From NCBI RefSeq assembly GCF_000003605.2, contig NW_003116001.1, positions 36,909 through 51,256 of the forward strand: a DNA stretch of 14,348 nucleotides, given 5' to 3'. This document shows, in pieces, positions 1-7,639 of the stretch; within the stretch, counting starts at the first letter, position 1, and each line of letters begins with the position of its first letter. The notes under the pieces are model-generated. The model was given only the letters and a program-made list of their open reading frames with translations. It did not search any database and had not been told where the DNA came from. The translations under genes were made by a program, and so were the position numbers. The DNA comes from Saccoglossus kowalevskii. Lineage: Eukaryota > Hemichordata > Enteropneusta > Harrimaniidae.

Positions 1-831
1 ATGTGCACAAATATTTACCAAAAACTAATTGGGTCTCTGCATAATTCTAGATTCATTGAAATGTGATGATTAGTACTTTAGATATCGGTAGAAAAGCTGA
101 AAATTAATTATGCAAATTAGGTAATTAATATGCACAATTATTTACCCTGAAACTAATCAGGTCTCTGCATAGTCCTAAAGGATCTATGTACCAAGTTTCA
201 TTGAAATGCAATGATTAGTAATTGAGATACCCGTGGAAAAGCTGAAAATTAACTAATTATGCAAATTAGGTGATTAATATGCACAAATATTTATCCGAAA
301 CAATCAATCTCTGCATAGTCCTTGAGTATGTAAGTACCAAGTTTCATTGAAACGTAATGCTCACTACTTATATCAAAAGCTGAAAATTAATTAATTATGC
401 AAATTAGGTAATTATATGTACTGATATTACCATAAAAACTATCAGGTCTGTGCAGTGTCATATGACATCTATGTACCAAGTTTCATTGAAATGTGATGAT
501 TACTACTTGAGATATCAGTGGAAAAAACGAAAATTGACTAATCATTATGCAAATTAGGTAATTAGTATCCACGGATTATTACCAAAAACTAATCAAAACC
601 TAGCATTAGTTCAGAGCATCTATGTACCAAGTTTCATCAAAATCCAATGAGTTGTTGTTTAGATATCAGTGGAACAGTCATAGAACAGCTAAAAATTAGC
701 TAATTATCATGCAAATTAGGTAATTAACGAGCATGGATGTTTACCAAAACCTAATCAAATCTGCGCATTCTATGCACCAAGTTTCATCAAAAACCGATGT
801 ATGGTTCTTGAGATAGCAGTGGAACAGTCGG
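1..831. repeat. Diverged ~150-bp tandem repeat array (5-6 copies)
   Basis: A monomer of roughly 138-162 bp recurs from the window edge to about 831. The block ATGCAAATTAGG is intact at 110, 259, 397, 547 and 709. A second conserved block, ACCAAGTTTCAT, recurs at about 190, 336, 475, 626 and 776. Each copy also has a start like TGCACAAATATTTACC and a GAGATATCAGTGGAA-like segment. Copies differ by substitutions and small indels, so the array is old. The last copy runs directly into an AC/C microsatellite. The array continues off the left edge, so its true size is unknown. The arrangement resembles the core repeats of pearl/HINE (Helentron-derived) elements; that assignment is inference. Confidence 0.85.
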
Positions 832-896
832 ACACACATACACACATACACACCCCCCCCCCCCACACACACACACACACACACATACAGACACAC
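832..896. repeat. (AC)n microsatellite with a 12-C run
   Basis: ACACATAC-type repeats are followed by an uninterrupted run of 12 C at 853-864 and then a pure AC tract ending near 884 with small interruptions. It begins immediately after the last tandem monomer, at GTGGAACAGTCGGACAC, so it appears to be part of the same element rather than an independent microsatellite. The length of the C run should be treated as uncertain in any assembly. Confidence 0.9.
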
Positions 897-906
897 TAAC
901 TGCAAA

Positions 907-938
907 GACTCCCATTTTGTGCTTCGCACATGGGAGTC
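907..938. repeat. Two-tier hairpin ending the tandem-repeat element
   Basis: The outer arms are GACTCCCA (907-914) and TGGGAGTC (931-938), fully complementary. The inner arms are GTGC (919-922) and GCAC (926-929) around a TTC loop, with TTTT opposite A as the internal bulge. The hairpin lies about 10 bp after the microsatellite. A 3'-subterminal hairpin after core repeats and a microsatellite is a known trait of Helentron-type non-autonomous elements. The exact 3' end cannot be fixed without other copies. Confidence 0.7.
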
Positions 939-1097
939 AAAAATGTTTTAATACAAACAGCAGCACCTACATAAACTAAGCCAGTAACACATTCCTTGTA
1001 TACACATTTTTATCATTATTTTTAATGCTTTTTGTTTCTTCACTTTTCATGTAGTTATTTTAATTTTACTAGTATCTACTAGTATTTACACTAGTTT

Positions 1098-1115
1098 CAT
1101 CCCCTCCAGGGGATG
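1098..1115. repeat. Perfect 8-bp inverted repeat with a 2-nt spacer
   Basis: CATCCCCT (1098-1105) and AGGGGATG (1108-1115) are exact reverse complements separated by CC. Just before it, the palindrome ACTAGT occurs three times, at 1068, 1078 and 1090. The rest of 939-1172 is AT-rich with no gene visible. It would lie inside the intron that follows the minus-strand exon at 1173-1601. Confidence 0.6.
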
Positions 1116-1172
1116 TTATGTGTTAATTAATAAATAAATAAAATAGAGGGACGGGGGTAGAATTACACTTAC

Positions 1173-1601
1173 TCCATCAATACATGGTACCAATACCAAT
1201 GCTGGCGTCAGTAATCCAAACTTTCCAAAATTCTCCATGGATGAACGTCTCTTGAATGGCATTTTGTATTCACTACTACAACCATCTTGAAGTTTATCTT
1301 CCTTGAAAACTTCAATCTTCGAATTCCCGCAAAATCCAATCTGTGAATCCCTTGTTTTCTTACCATCATCACGTGGGCCCTCAACTAAAATTGTTTCAGC
1401 GTCTTTCAAAGCTTTGCTATCTTCAGTCATTACTCCCTCTGGTTGATTCTGGCTTTCCACCAGTGTCATATGGTTTTTTTCTGACATGGAGATTTATGCG
1501 TCTTGGTTTATAGCATTACTGCACAAATAACGTCGTTCTATTTCGGAAGGTAAATGTTTATTAATGATGCTCTTGATTAACTCTTCTTCTACCATACCAT
1601 G
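1173..1601 (-). CDS. Candidate exon of an unrecognised protein (CDS part 1487-1173)
   Basis: On the minus strand an acceptor (a T-rich tract ending GCTTTTAG) precedes base 1601 and a perfect GTAAGT donor follows base 1173. From ATG at 1487 the frame runs 105 codons and meets the donor in phase 0. The protein is acidic and polar at first, then has a basic patch (MPFKRRSS, about residues 76-83), then a short hydrophobic stretch LLTPALVLVPCIDG at the exon end that could begin a membrane segment. I do not recognise the family. Upstream in the same exon and same frame, about 34 codons (GMVEEELIKSIINKHLPSEI and so on) run to a TAA six bases before the ATG. The exon therefore holds either a 5' leader plus start codon, or a terminal exon ending at that TAA. 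The next exon is not found to the left. Confidence 0.4.
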
Positions 1602-2066
1602 CTAAAAGCAAAAAGAAATTAATGAAATTAAGTTGGGTATGGGCTAAGGTTTTGAATATTTTTAATGTAAGTATACAAATAAATTATTTACAATAATTGT
1701 TACAACTATTATAATTTTTATTATAATTAATGAATTAATTTTAATTAGTTATAAATACATTTAAATAATAAATAATGCAAAGAAATTATTATAATGTCAA
1801 TTACTAAAGTATGCTTTGAGATGCCATAATGGAGGAAGTATATTTCCCGCTTTTAGATTTGAATCAGGCGAGCTTATATATAACGTTCATTCACGTCAAA
1901 TGCCTTTTTTAATTTGTCAATATTAGTTAGGGTAGATTGTTGATACAGTAACAATGTATGCATCAACAATAAAGTGACAACAATATTACAAATTACATGT
2001 TTTCGTTCATAGTATTGCATCTTATTTCGTGACAGATTAATCGCAAACACTGTTAGTTTCTTGTAA
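1602..2066. other. AT-rich non-coding stretch
   Basis: No supported gene. The one structure seen is a perfect 9-bp inverted repeat, ATTGTTGAT (1936-1944) and ATCAACAAT (1962-1970), with a 17-nt spacer. On the minus strand this region would be the intron upstream of the exon at 1173-1601. I cannot locate that gene's preceding exon. Confidence 0.5.
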
Positions 2067-2204
2067 TCCTATGGAAACACTTACATCGCCTATCAATGTG
2101 TGTATGAAATTAAAGGCGAAGGCGAATGCAATGGTCTCGATGCAGCCAGACTGAGTGATATGGACGAATCAGGAGTCTATACAATGCAGCAAGTGTTCAC
2201 ATAG
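2067..2204 (+). pseudogene. Fragment of a pogo/Tigger/Jerky-like (DDE) transposase
   Basis: A 45-codon open frame ends at TAG 2202-2204. Its second half reads LDAARLSDMDESGVYTMQQV. This matches the well-known block around the first catalytic Asp of pogo/Tigger/Jerky-family transposases, in which an Arg-Ile-Tyr/Phe-Asn-like segment is followed by (M/V)DE(S/T)G and TVQ. The candidate catalytic Asp is encoded at 2163-2165. The match breaks off after MQQV; the usual Pro-x-Lys-Val-x-Ala continuation and the other catalytic residues are absent. The first half of the frame is not recognisable. If real, it is a dead fragment. The match is short and made by eye, so confidence is moderate to low. Confidence 0.38.
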
Positions 2205-2588
2205 ACATTATATAATACAACATGTATTATACACGGAAATCAAACAACGTGATTTCAGGAGTGTTCAAGGCAATGTACATGTACTTCTAAGCTTGACAAC
2301 GTGAAAGCATGTCATTGCGTTCATCTCACCGAGGCATTATATAAATGATTTCGATTTTTTTTACAAAATGCGATGTGACTAGTAGCAACTAGTAGTTTAC
2401 AGTATTATGGTAAACATCTGAATACTAAAGTATGTATCATATGTAAACACCACTGTACTAGGGGCACTGATTGATTACAAAGTTGACCTCTTAGATTTGT
2501 TTGTTTTAATCAAGATGCAATATATTTCTGTACTGTGTAGGCTATCGAATATGGTAATGCACAGTAAAAAAAGTTGGTTATATGCTCT
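2205..2588. other. Non-coding stretch with no feature seen
   Basis: AT-rich and without an open frame that resembles a protein. There are short direct repeats of ACTAGTAG near 2380-2395. No continuation of the upstream transposase fragment was found here. Confidence 0.5.
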
Positions 2589-2728
2589 ACAACCAGGGGC
2601 GATCTAGGATTCTGGAAAGGTGGGGGCGATAAGTTGACCGAAGGTCAAGTTCGCAAGCCGTTGGCGCGAAGCCCTGTTGGTTGTTAAAAATAGGGGGCTC
2701 GGCCCCCTCTAAATCCGCTCATGACAAC
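2589..2728. mobile_element. 130-bp MITE with TIRs and a 5-bp target duplication
   Basis: The element spans 2594-2723 and is flanked directly by ACAAC on both sides (2589-2593 and 2724-2728). The left end is CAGGGGCGATCTAG. The right end, reverse-complemented, is CATGAGCGGATTTAG, giving imperfect terminal inverted repeats of about 15 bp. Internally a perfect GC-rich hairpin pairs AGGGGGC (2692-2698) with GCCCCCT (2702-2708) around TCG. It has no coding capacity. The CAGGGG terminus resembles hAT-type ends. A 5-bp duplication fits only some hAT groups, so the superfamily is left open. Confidence 0.7.
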
Positions 2729-2759
2729 GTATTTGATTACAATATGGTGTTGGTTAAAT

Positions 2760-2798
2760 CATGGAAGGTACTAACTAACTCCGTTAGTACCTTCTATG
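2760..2798. repeat. 16-bp-arm hairpin
   Basis: CATGGAAGGTACTAAC (2760-2775) pairs with GTTAGTACCTTCTATG (2783-2798) at 15 of 16 positions, around the 7-nt loop TAACTCC. It lies 32 bp beyond the MITE's right target duplication and is not part of that element. It could be a small fold-back element or a structured transcript. Nothing in the sequence decides between these. Confidence 0.7.
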
Positions 2799-3488
2799 GT
2801 GAAATGTACACTATAGCATGTACGTTTCAGTGCGAATATTGCCTCCAGTTAAACAATAACAAATATATTTTACAGAGCCTGAGACAGTCACTTAGTGAAG
2901 TAGATTATTTCAAATCTCGATACAAAGCAGTAGACATTAAACATATAATATGTCACTGTGATAACATCAATTACTATGGAAACCACGACAACACTCGAAA
3001 CAATGTGAAATGATTATCAAAGAATTGAGTCGAAAATCATGCATAAACCACAGTACGTACACGTAAAGAATAAAATCTGCTTACCACAATGTGTGTTCTG
3101 TGACAACCTGTTCTCGACTACACGTTAGACATGCAAACAGTTAGCACACGCTCTGACACAAGTGAATAATTACACGACGTGGAAACAAACTCATTAAACC
3201 ACGTAGGAAATGCAAGTTTGTCGACCTTTCTCTAGGTCAACCCAAACCACTGGGCAGTTAGACAATAACAATGTGTTGTCTGTTACTAATGTCTGAGCCA
3301 CATACAAAACAACTCAGTTCCATTGTTCGACACAGCAAAGGACGCCAATATCTGCTGTGCTCACCTGAGATATGCACTCGCCAGTTCACTTTCTTCTTGT
3401 TCTCTGTAGCCATATACAAGAATATTCAAATTACTTGTAATGAAAGCGACAGTAAAGTGTGACTAGTTGCTGTTAGGTTACTCGTGCC
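2799..3488. other. Non-coding stretch with no feature seen
   Basis: Open frames here (for example about 2681-3013 and 3271-3462) start at non-ATG codons or inside the MITE and show no domain, composition or splice signals that support them. I see no RNA gene. This is the original flanking DNA into which the LINE that starts at 3502 inserted. Confidence 0.5.
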
Positions 3489-4540
3489 ATGTACTCACTA
3501 ATATTTTACAAGATTGGTCAAAAAATACTCATATAATTCCTGAAACTGTACAGCAAATTGATAGCCAGATACTTTGGAATAATAAATTTTTAAAGATTGC
3601 TAACCATTCAGTGTATTTCCGGGGATTGGCAAACAAAAATATTAATAGGATTGGGGATTTAATTGACACCAATGGAAACTTTTACAATTGGGGTTTTTGG
3701 AATACTAAAGGTATTTCTCAAGTAGAATTTTTCCAAATTCAGGGCATAATAGATGCTATTCCAAGGGAATGGAAAAGTATAATTCATAGAAACAGACATA
3801 CAAAGGTCGATTATGGTGAAGGGAATTATTGCAAGTTATTAATTCAACTACAAGTAAACAAATTTATAAATTGTTATGCAGAGATATTGTTGAGACTCCA
3901 ACCATTGTCAGCCGATTTCAAGAACTGTATAGTGTATCCTCAGAAATGAGTAATGTGATATTTTCACTTCTATTTCAGACAACTATAGCTTCAGCCATGA
4001 GAGCTTTTCAGTTTCAAATTTTACATAGATACTTACCTGTTAATGCAAAATTATTTGAATGGAGCCTTGTAAATTCTCCTTTGTGTTCACTCTGCCAATT
4101 GTATAATGAAACAATTGAACATCTTTAGTTGACTGTCACCATGTTCAAAAATTATGGAATGCATTGCAGGCAGGGTGTAGTATTATTCAACAAATACAGT
4201 GTAATAAAGTAAATGTAATTTTAGGTATTTTAAATGATGACAATCTAATTTTGAACCATTTTATTTTACTGTTCAAAAAGTATATTTATAGCTGTAGAAG
4301 AAATGCTACAATCCCTTCTGCAAATGCGTTTAAATCACTAGTCCGTGAAAATAGAAAAATAGAGTTGGAAATAGCCCTATATAAAGGAAAGGAACAATAT
4401 CACTATCGTGAATGGGAGCACCACCGTATACCAGATAGCGTTTGTCATGTACATTTTTTTTCCAGAGGGGATTTTGTCATCTGTTCTGTATCTTTTTCTT
4501 TATTGTGGAATTATTAACACAAAACAAATGTACTCACTAA
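3489..4540 (+). mobile_element. 5'-truncated L1/Tx1-like LINE, with 13-bp target duplication
   Basis: The direct repeat ATGTACTCACTAA occurs at 3489-3501 and again at 4528-4540. The sequence between them (3502-4527, 1,026 bp) encodes the far C-terminal part of an L1/Tx1-type ORF2. There is no reverse transcriptase or endonuclease, so the copy is strongly 5'-truncated, as target-primed reverse transcription often produces. It has no long poly-A tail; its 3' end is a short A-rich stretch (AACACAAAACAA). The left host flank (up to 3488) and right flank (from 4541) were once contiguous. Confidence 0.85.
3502..4517 (+). pseudogene. ORF2 C-terminal remnant, three frames, Zn-knuckle-like motif
   Basis: The frame to about 3820 reads ILWNNKFLKI, FRGLANKNINRIGDLID and IIDAIPREWK, the usual order of blocks after the reverse transcriptase in Tx1-like ORF2 proteins. 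A one-base loss near 3817-3830 moves the reading to the frame with TSKQIYKLL and then FQFQILHRYLPVNAKLF and SPLCSLCQLYNETIEHL (ending at TAG 4126). A second one-base loss near 4123-4131 moves it to DCHHVQKLWNALQAGCSI and on to about 4420. Together CSLC...EH...DC forms the terminal cysteine-histidine motif of this family. Both frameshifts and the missing N-terminal domains make it non-functional. Confidence 0.8.
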
Positions 4541-4594
4541 ACAAAATAACAACACACGAAATAAAGACGCAAGTGTTGCTTCATCTGGAGTTAC
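4541..4594. other. Host segment between two insertions
   Basis: Only 54 bp separate the right target duplication of the LINE from the left target duplication of the next element. No gene is visible. Confidence 0.5.
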
Positions 4595-4990
4595 ACTATG
4601 ACCACGGGGGGGGGGGCTACTTGCATAGAAGTGTAATACGGGTATGTGCCGCCCGACTGGGTGTCATTTCACGTTATTTTGTTTAGAAGTGGGTTGTCAT
4701 TTATCAATGTTTTGGTTTCGAAGTGTGTAGCATTTATTTACTTTTTCACCGGTCCTTATATTCAAAGCCAAATACCGGAAAAAGCTGAATAAAAAAAAAA
4801 TGAATGCATCGTCCGGATGCGCTCACTGGTTGCGAAAGTTGTGATCTGTGTTTTTTTTCGCTGAAAAACACTTGTGTTTTGAAGTGGGTATATAAATAGA
4901 AAAAAATGGAAGCGAGTATGGTTTACGAGAGGTGGGCGCATACCCTTACCCACTTAACGTGGAAGTACCCCCCCCCCCGGGACTATGACC
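4595..4990. mobile_element. 378-bp G11/C11-ended TIR element, with 9-bp target duplication
   Basis: ACTATGACC occurs at 4595-4603 and 4982-4990, directly flanking 4604-4981. The left end has an 11-G run (4606-4616), then CTACTTGCA. The right end reverse-complemented has an 11-G run (from C 4968-4978), then TACTTCCA, so the ends are inverted repeats of about 18-20 bp. Inside are two and a half short direct repeats of 32-34 bp (4659-4690, 4691-4724, then partial), each pairing GGGT(T)GTCATTT with a closing GAAGT, and a GAAGTGGG copy at about 4881. There is no coding sequence. A 9-bp duplication is typical of Mutator-type transposons, but these G-run ends are unlike any family I know, so the class is open. 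Confidence 0.78.
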
Positions 4991-5219
4991 CAGCACTCAG
5001 AATTCTTAATTATTGAAAAATAGCCAAAGAAGTGACTTAGATAGTTCTGACAAAAGACTGGGATATTGCTGTGAGATAACTTTTAAGAAAAATAAACTGG
5101 TTTTAAAATGACGGACTGACGGACGGACATTTTAGACATCGTCGCTACCATGGTACAATGGCCGATGAACAAGCTTACCCACACCGGAATGCATATTTTG
5201 CAAGTTTTTGTTCATTCAT
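4991..5219. other. Flanking DNA before the second LINE
   Basis: No gene is supported. A short GACGGACTGACGGACGGAC run lies at about 5110-5128 and the palindrome ACCATGGT at about 5147. An ATG at 5158 opens a frame into the LINE, but its first ~20 codons do not resemble LINE protein, so that ATG is probably incidental. Confidence 0.45.
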
Positions 5220-5478
5220 TGTACCCATTCCAAATAATTACACTTTAGAAAATTTTGAAAAAAGGCACATCCAAGATAAAACTAAGAATAAGGTCGGCAA
5301 ACAATTAGTCGATCTTTGTATTATAAATAATCTTTTAATAGCCAATGGTAGGAAGATAGGTGATTTAAATGGCAACTTTACCTTTACCAAGAACACAAAG
5401 CTTGTGGATAAATTGAAACCGCACTGTAAAAAATCATTTGGAACGTTGAGGCAAAGCAAAAGTACAACGTCATGTTAG
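5220..5478 (+). pseudogene. C-terminal piece of an APE-type endonuclease
   Basis: The readable part runs PIPNNYTLENF, DKTKNKVGKQLVDLCIINN, LLIANGRKIGDLNGNFTF. This is the block LINE endonucleases carry shortly before their final Ser-x-x-Asp-His/Tyr motif. That final motif is absent: after NFTFTKNTKLVDKL the sequence jumps to material typical of the inter-domain linker and stops at TAG 5476-5478, so a deletion removed the end of the domain. The enzyme would nick target DNA in an intact element; this copy cannot. Confidence 0.65.
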
Positions 5479-5810
5479 AAAACTCAAAACAATGTTCAAA
5501 AACTACCTACCAATGATTTCAAAGACAGTGATGTCAATGAACCAACAGATCAGTTCAACACAATTTATCATTGATGCAGCGGATAACTGCCTTAAAAAGT
5601 AACCAATAAAAGAACAATAAATAATAAAAAATATAAATATTCAAAACAACAATGGTTTGATAAGTCGTGTTCTACAGTAAAATAGGAATTAATTGGTACC
5701 TCTAAGTTGCTAACAAAACAACCAACCAACTCGTATATGAAACACCAATATTATACTCTTAAAAAGCATTATACAAAACTAATAAAATATAAAAAAGAGA
5801 ATATACAAAC
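5479..5810 (+). pseudogene. Linker between endonuclease and RT, broken by stops
   Basis: Translation in shifting frames gives recognisable linker pieces: MLENSKQCSK (about 5470-5500), QFIIDAADNCLKK (about 5560-5600), KQQWFDKSC and a K-ELIGTSKLLTKQ segment (about 5645-5720), and YMKHQYYTLKKHYTKLIKYKK (about 5735-5798). At least three stop codons and several frame changes interrupt it. The order and spacing agree with LINE proteins, so the DNA between the open frames belongs to the same element. Confidence 0.6.
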
Positions 5811-6236
5811 ATGTTGGTGTTCAAACATGAATATATGGACAGCGTCAACCAAAATGAGTACTGGTCTGTACTGAAAAGCCTACGTAATCAAAAGACGAAA
5901 AGTCAAGACACAACAATATCAGGAAAAAAATGGATTGATCATTTTTCAAAACTTTATAATAAAACAAACAATAAAAATCATGAGTTACAAAATAATCTTA
6001 TAGAAAAAGAAATGCAACAAATTGCTAACCAATATCTAAACTCAAATATCACATATGAAGAAATTCTTAGCACTGTTAGCAAACTAAAAAATAATAAGTC
6101 AGCTGCTGATGACAGCATTGCCAATGAAATGTTGAAAATCAAGAATAAGTTAATGATGAGATGTTTACAGAAACTTTTCAACTGTATTCTAGACAGTGGA
6201 AAATTTCCTGCAACCTGGAAATCTACAATTCTTGTC
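5811..6236 (+). pseudogene. N-terminal part of LINE reverse transcriptase
   Basis: This holds the region leading into the reverse transcriptase: EYWSVLKSLRNQ, WIDHFSKLYN, ITYEEILSTVSKLKNNKSAADDSIANEMLK, then FNCILDSGKFPATWKSTILV. The last two blocks match reverse-transcriptase motifs 0-1 of non-LTR elements (a Lys-Asn-x-Lys-(S/A)-x-x-x-Asp segment, then W-K-x-x-x-I-x-x-(V/L)). A one-base loss within 6235-6238 ends the agreement; the true continuation is in the frame that starts at 6236. This open stretch continues out of frame to TAA 6261-6263. Confidence 0.75.
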
Positions 6237-7099
6237 CACTACACAAATCAAGCGACAAATTAAATCTTGGTAATTATAAAGCTATTGCATTAACAAATTG
6301 TCTCTCAAAACTATTTACTGGCATAATGAATCGAAGATTGACCACATACTTGGAAGAAAATAAATTATTTACCGACATGCAGTTTGGCTTTAGGAAAGAC
6401 AGGAGAAGGACAGACGCAATTTTCCTGTTAAAAACAGCAGTTAAAAAAACAATTTATAATAAAAATAAAAGCAGCAGTTCTGGAAAATGCTCATACACTT
6501 GTTTTGTTGGCTTTAGAAAAGCTTTCGACAGCATCTGGAGAGATGTGCTCTTTCTTAAGTTACAAAACATTGGTATTACGGGGAGTTTTTATGAAATAAT
6601 AAAATCTATGTATAAGGATATTAAATATAAAGTTAAATTGTCAGAGGGTATAACTGATGGATTTCAGTCTACCTGTGGAGTTAAGCAAGGTTGCAATTTA
6701 TCACCAACTTTATTTAACATTTTTCTGAATGATCTGCCAGAATTATTTGGGGATCAAATTGATAAACCAGTTCTAATGGGCGAGAAACCTTTAAATTGCA
6801 TCCAATATGCAGATGACCTTGCATATATTTCAGAAACGGAAGACGGACTACAAAGCTGTCTGAACAAATTAAGTGACTATTGTATAAATTCTAATTTAGA
6901 AGTAAATGTAAAGAAAACTAAAGTTATGGTATTTAACTGCAGATTGATTAAAAACATGAATTTTAAAATCAACAACCAAGACATAGCAGCTGTTAGTGAG
7001 TTTTACTATTTAGGGGCAATATTTACTCCAAATGGAACATTTAAAACAAACTTATCTATGTTAAAAAAACAAATCAATAAAGGCTCTTTTCAGCATTAG
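6236..7099 (+). pseudogene. LINE reverse transcriptase core with catalytic Asp lost
   Basis: Motifs in order are LGNYKAIALTNCLSKLF; LFTDMQFGFRKDRRRTDAIF; motif A region CFVGFRKAFDSIW (6500-6538); motif B GVKQGCNLSPTLFNIFLNDL (about 6680-6737); motif C YADD (6806-6817); then a KLEV/KTK-like block (SNLEVNVKKTKVMVF). The palm motif A normally has Asp where this copy has Gly (GGC at 6509-6511), a change explained by one transition from GAC. The motif C aspartates remain. The frame ends at TAG 7097-7099 because of a one-base gain near 7080-7083; the family sequence continues in the next frame as ALFSIRQTVLNHKI. An ATG at 6161 opens the same frame but lies before the frameshift and is not a real start. 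Confidence 0.85.
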
Positions 7100-7523
7100 A
7101 CAAACAGTCTTAAACCACAAAATAATCTCACCAGCACTTAGTTTGAAAATTTTTGACCAGTTAATTTCACCTAATGAAACCACAACTGACAGTAACAGTT
7201 TAGAGCAAGTTTGCAGTCATTTCTACAGATTTATCCTAGGAGTGAGTAAAATGACGCCAATTAGTGGTTTGAAAGCAGATCTTGGTAAGTTACCAATAAA
7301 ATTAAAAATTAATTTGGCTCAAATTAAATACTGGCATAGACTATATAGTCTGCCAGATAATCACATTTTAAAATCATCCCTGGTTGAAATGATAAAAATT
7401 TATTCAAACTGGGTAAGGAATATTAAAGTTACACTAGGACATGATCTAATTAAAATAAAAAATGACCACAATATGAAAAATTGGGATCAAATAATAAAAA
7501 AAAGGAAAACTCAGGCTATCTGA
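7080..7523 (+). pseudogene. LINE C-terminal region, internally deleted
   Basis: It reads ALFSIRQTVLNHKIISPALSLKIFDQLISP, then TTTDSNSLEQVCSHFYRFILGVSK, KADLGKLPIKLKINLAQIKYWHRLYSLPDN. These blocks follow the reverse transcriptase in CR1/L2/Jockey-type proteins. The aromatic YGSE(I/V)W-like segment expected between FDQLISP and the NSLEQV block is missing, which points to an internal deletion near 7167-7190. It stops at TGA 7521-7523. Further degenerate pieces follow to about 7600. Confidence 0.7.
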
Positions 7524-7639
7524 AAATTATATTCAAAGATTGAGAGAACAACTAAATTTCAGTGAAACCAATGAAAACTGAGAACATACAAATTATTCAA
7601 AGTAAGTTATGATAAGGAAATTATTATATACTATGGAAA

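Noticed and set aside
1-831. CRISPR-like array
   Set aside because: The repeated units are about 150 bp, diverged along their whole length and not separated by unique spacers. They are ordinary tandem repeats in animal DNA.
741-929. Minus-strand open frame rich in Val, Cys and Gly
   Set aside because: It is a translation of the AC/C microsatellite and the neighbouring repeat.
2586-2731. 8-bp hAT-type target duplication around the MITE
   Set aside because: The eight bases on each side differ (TCTACAAC versus ACAACGTA). Only the five abutting bases match.
2681-3013. 110-codon plus-strand open frame
   Set aside because: It starts at TTG inside the MITE, crosses its right end and the hairpin at 2760-2798, and shows no protein features.
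6161-6235. ATG 6161 as the start of a reverse transcriptase gene
   Set aside because: Before 6236 the family-like sequence lies in another frame, so this ATG is only upstream of a frameshift in a dead element.
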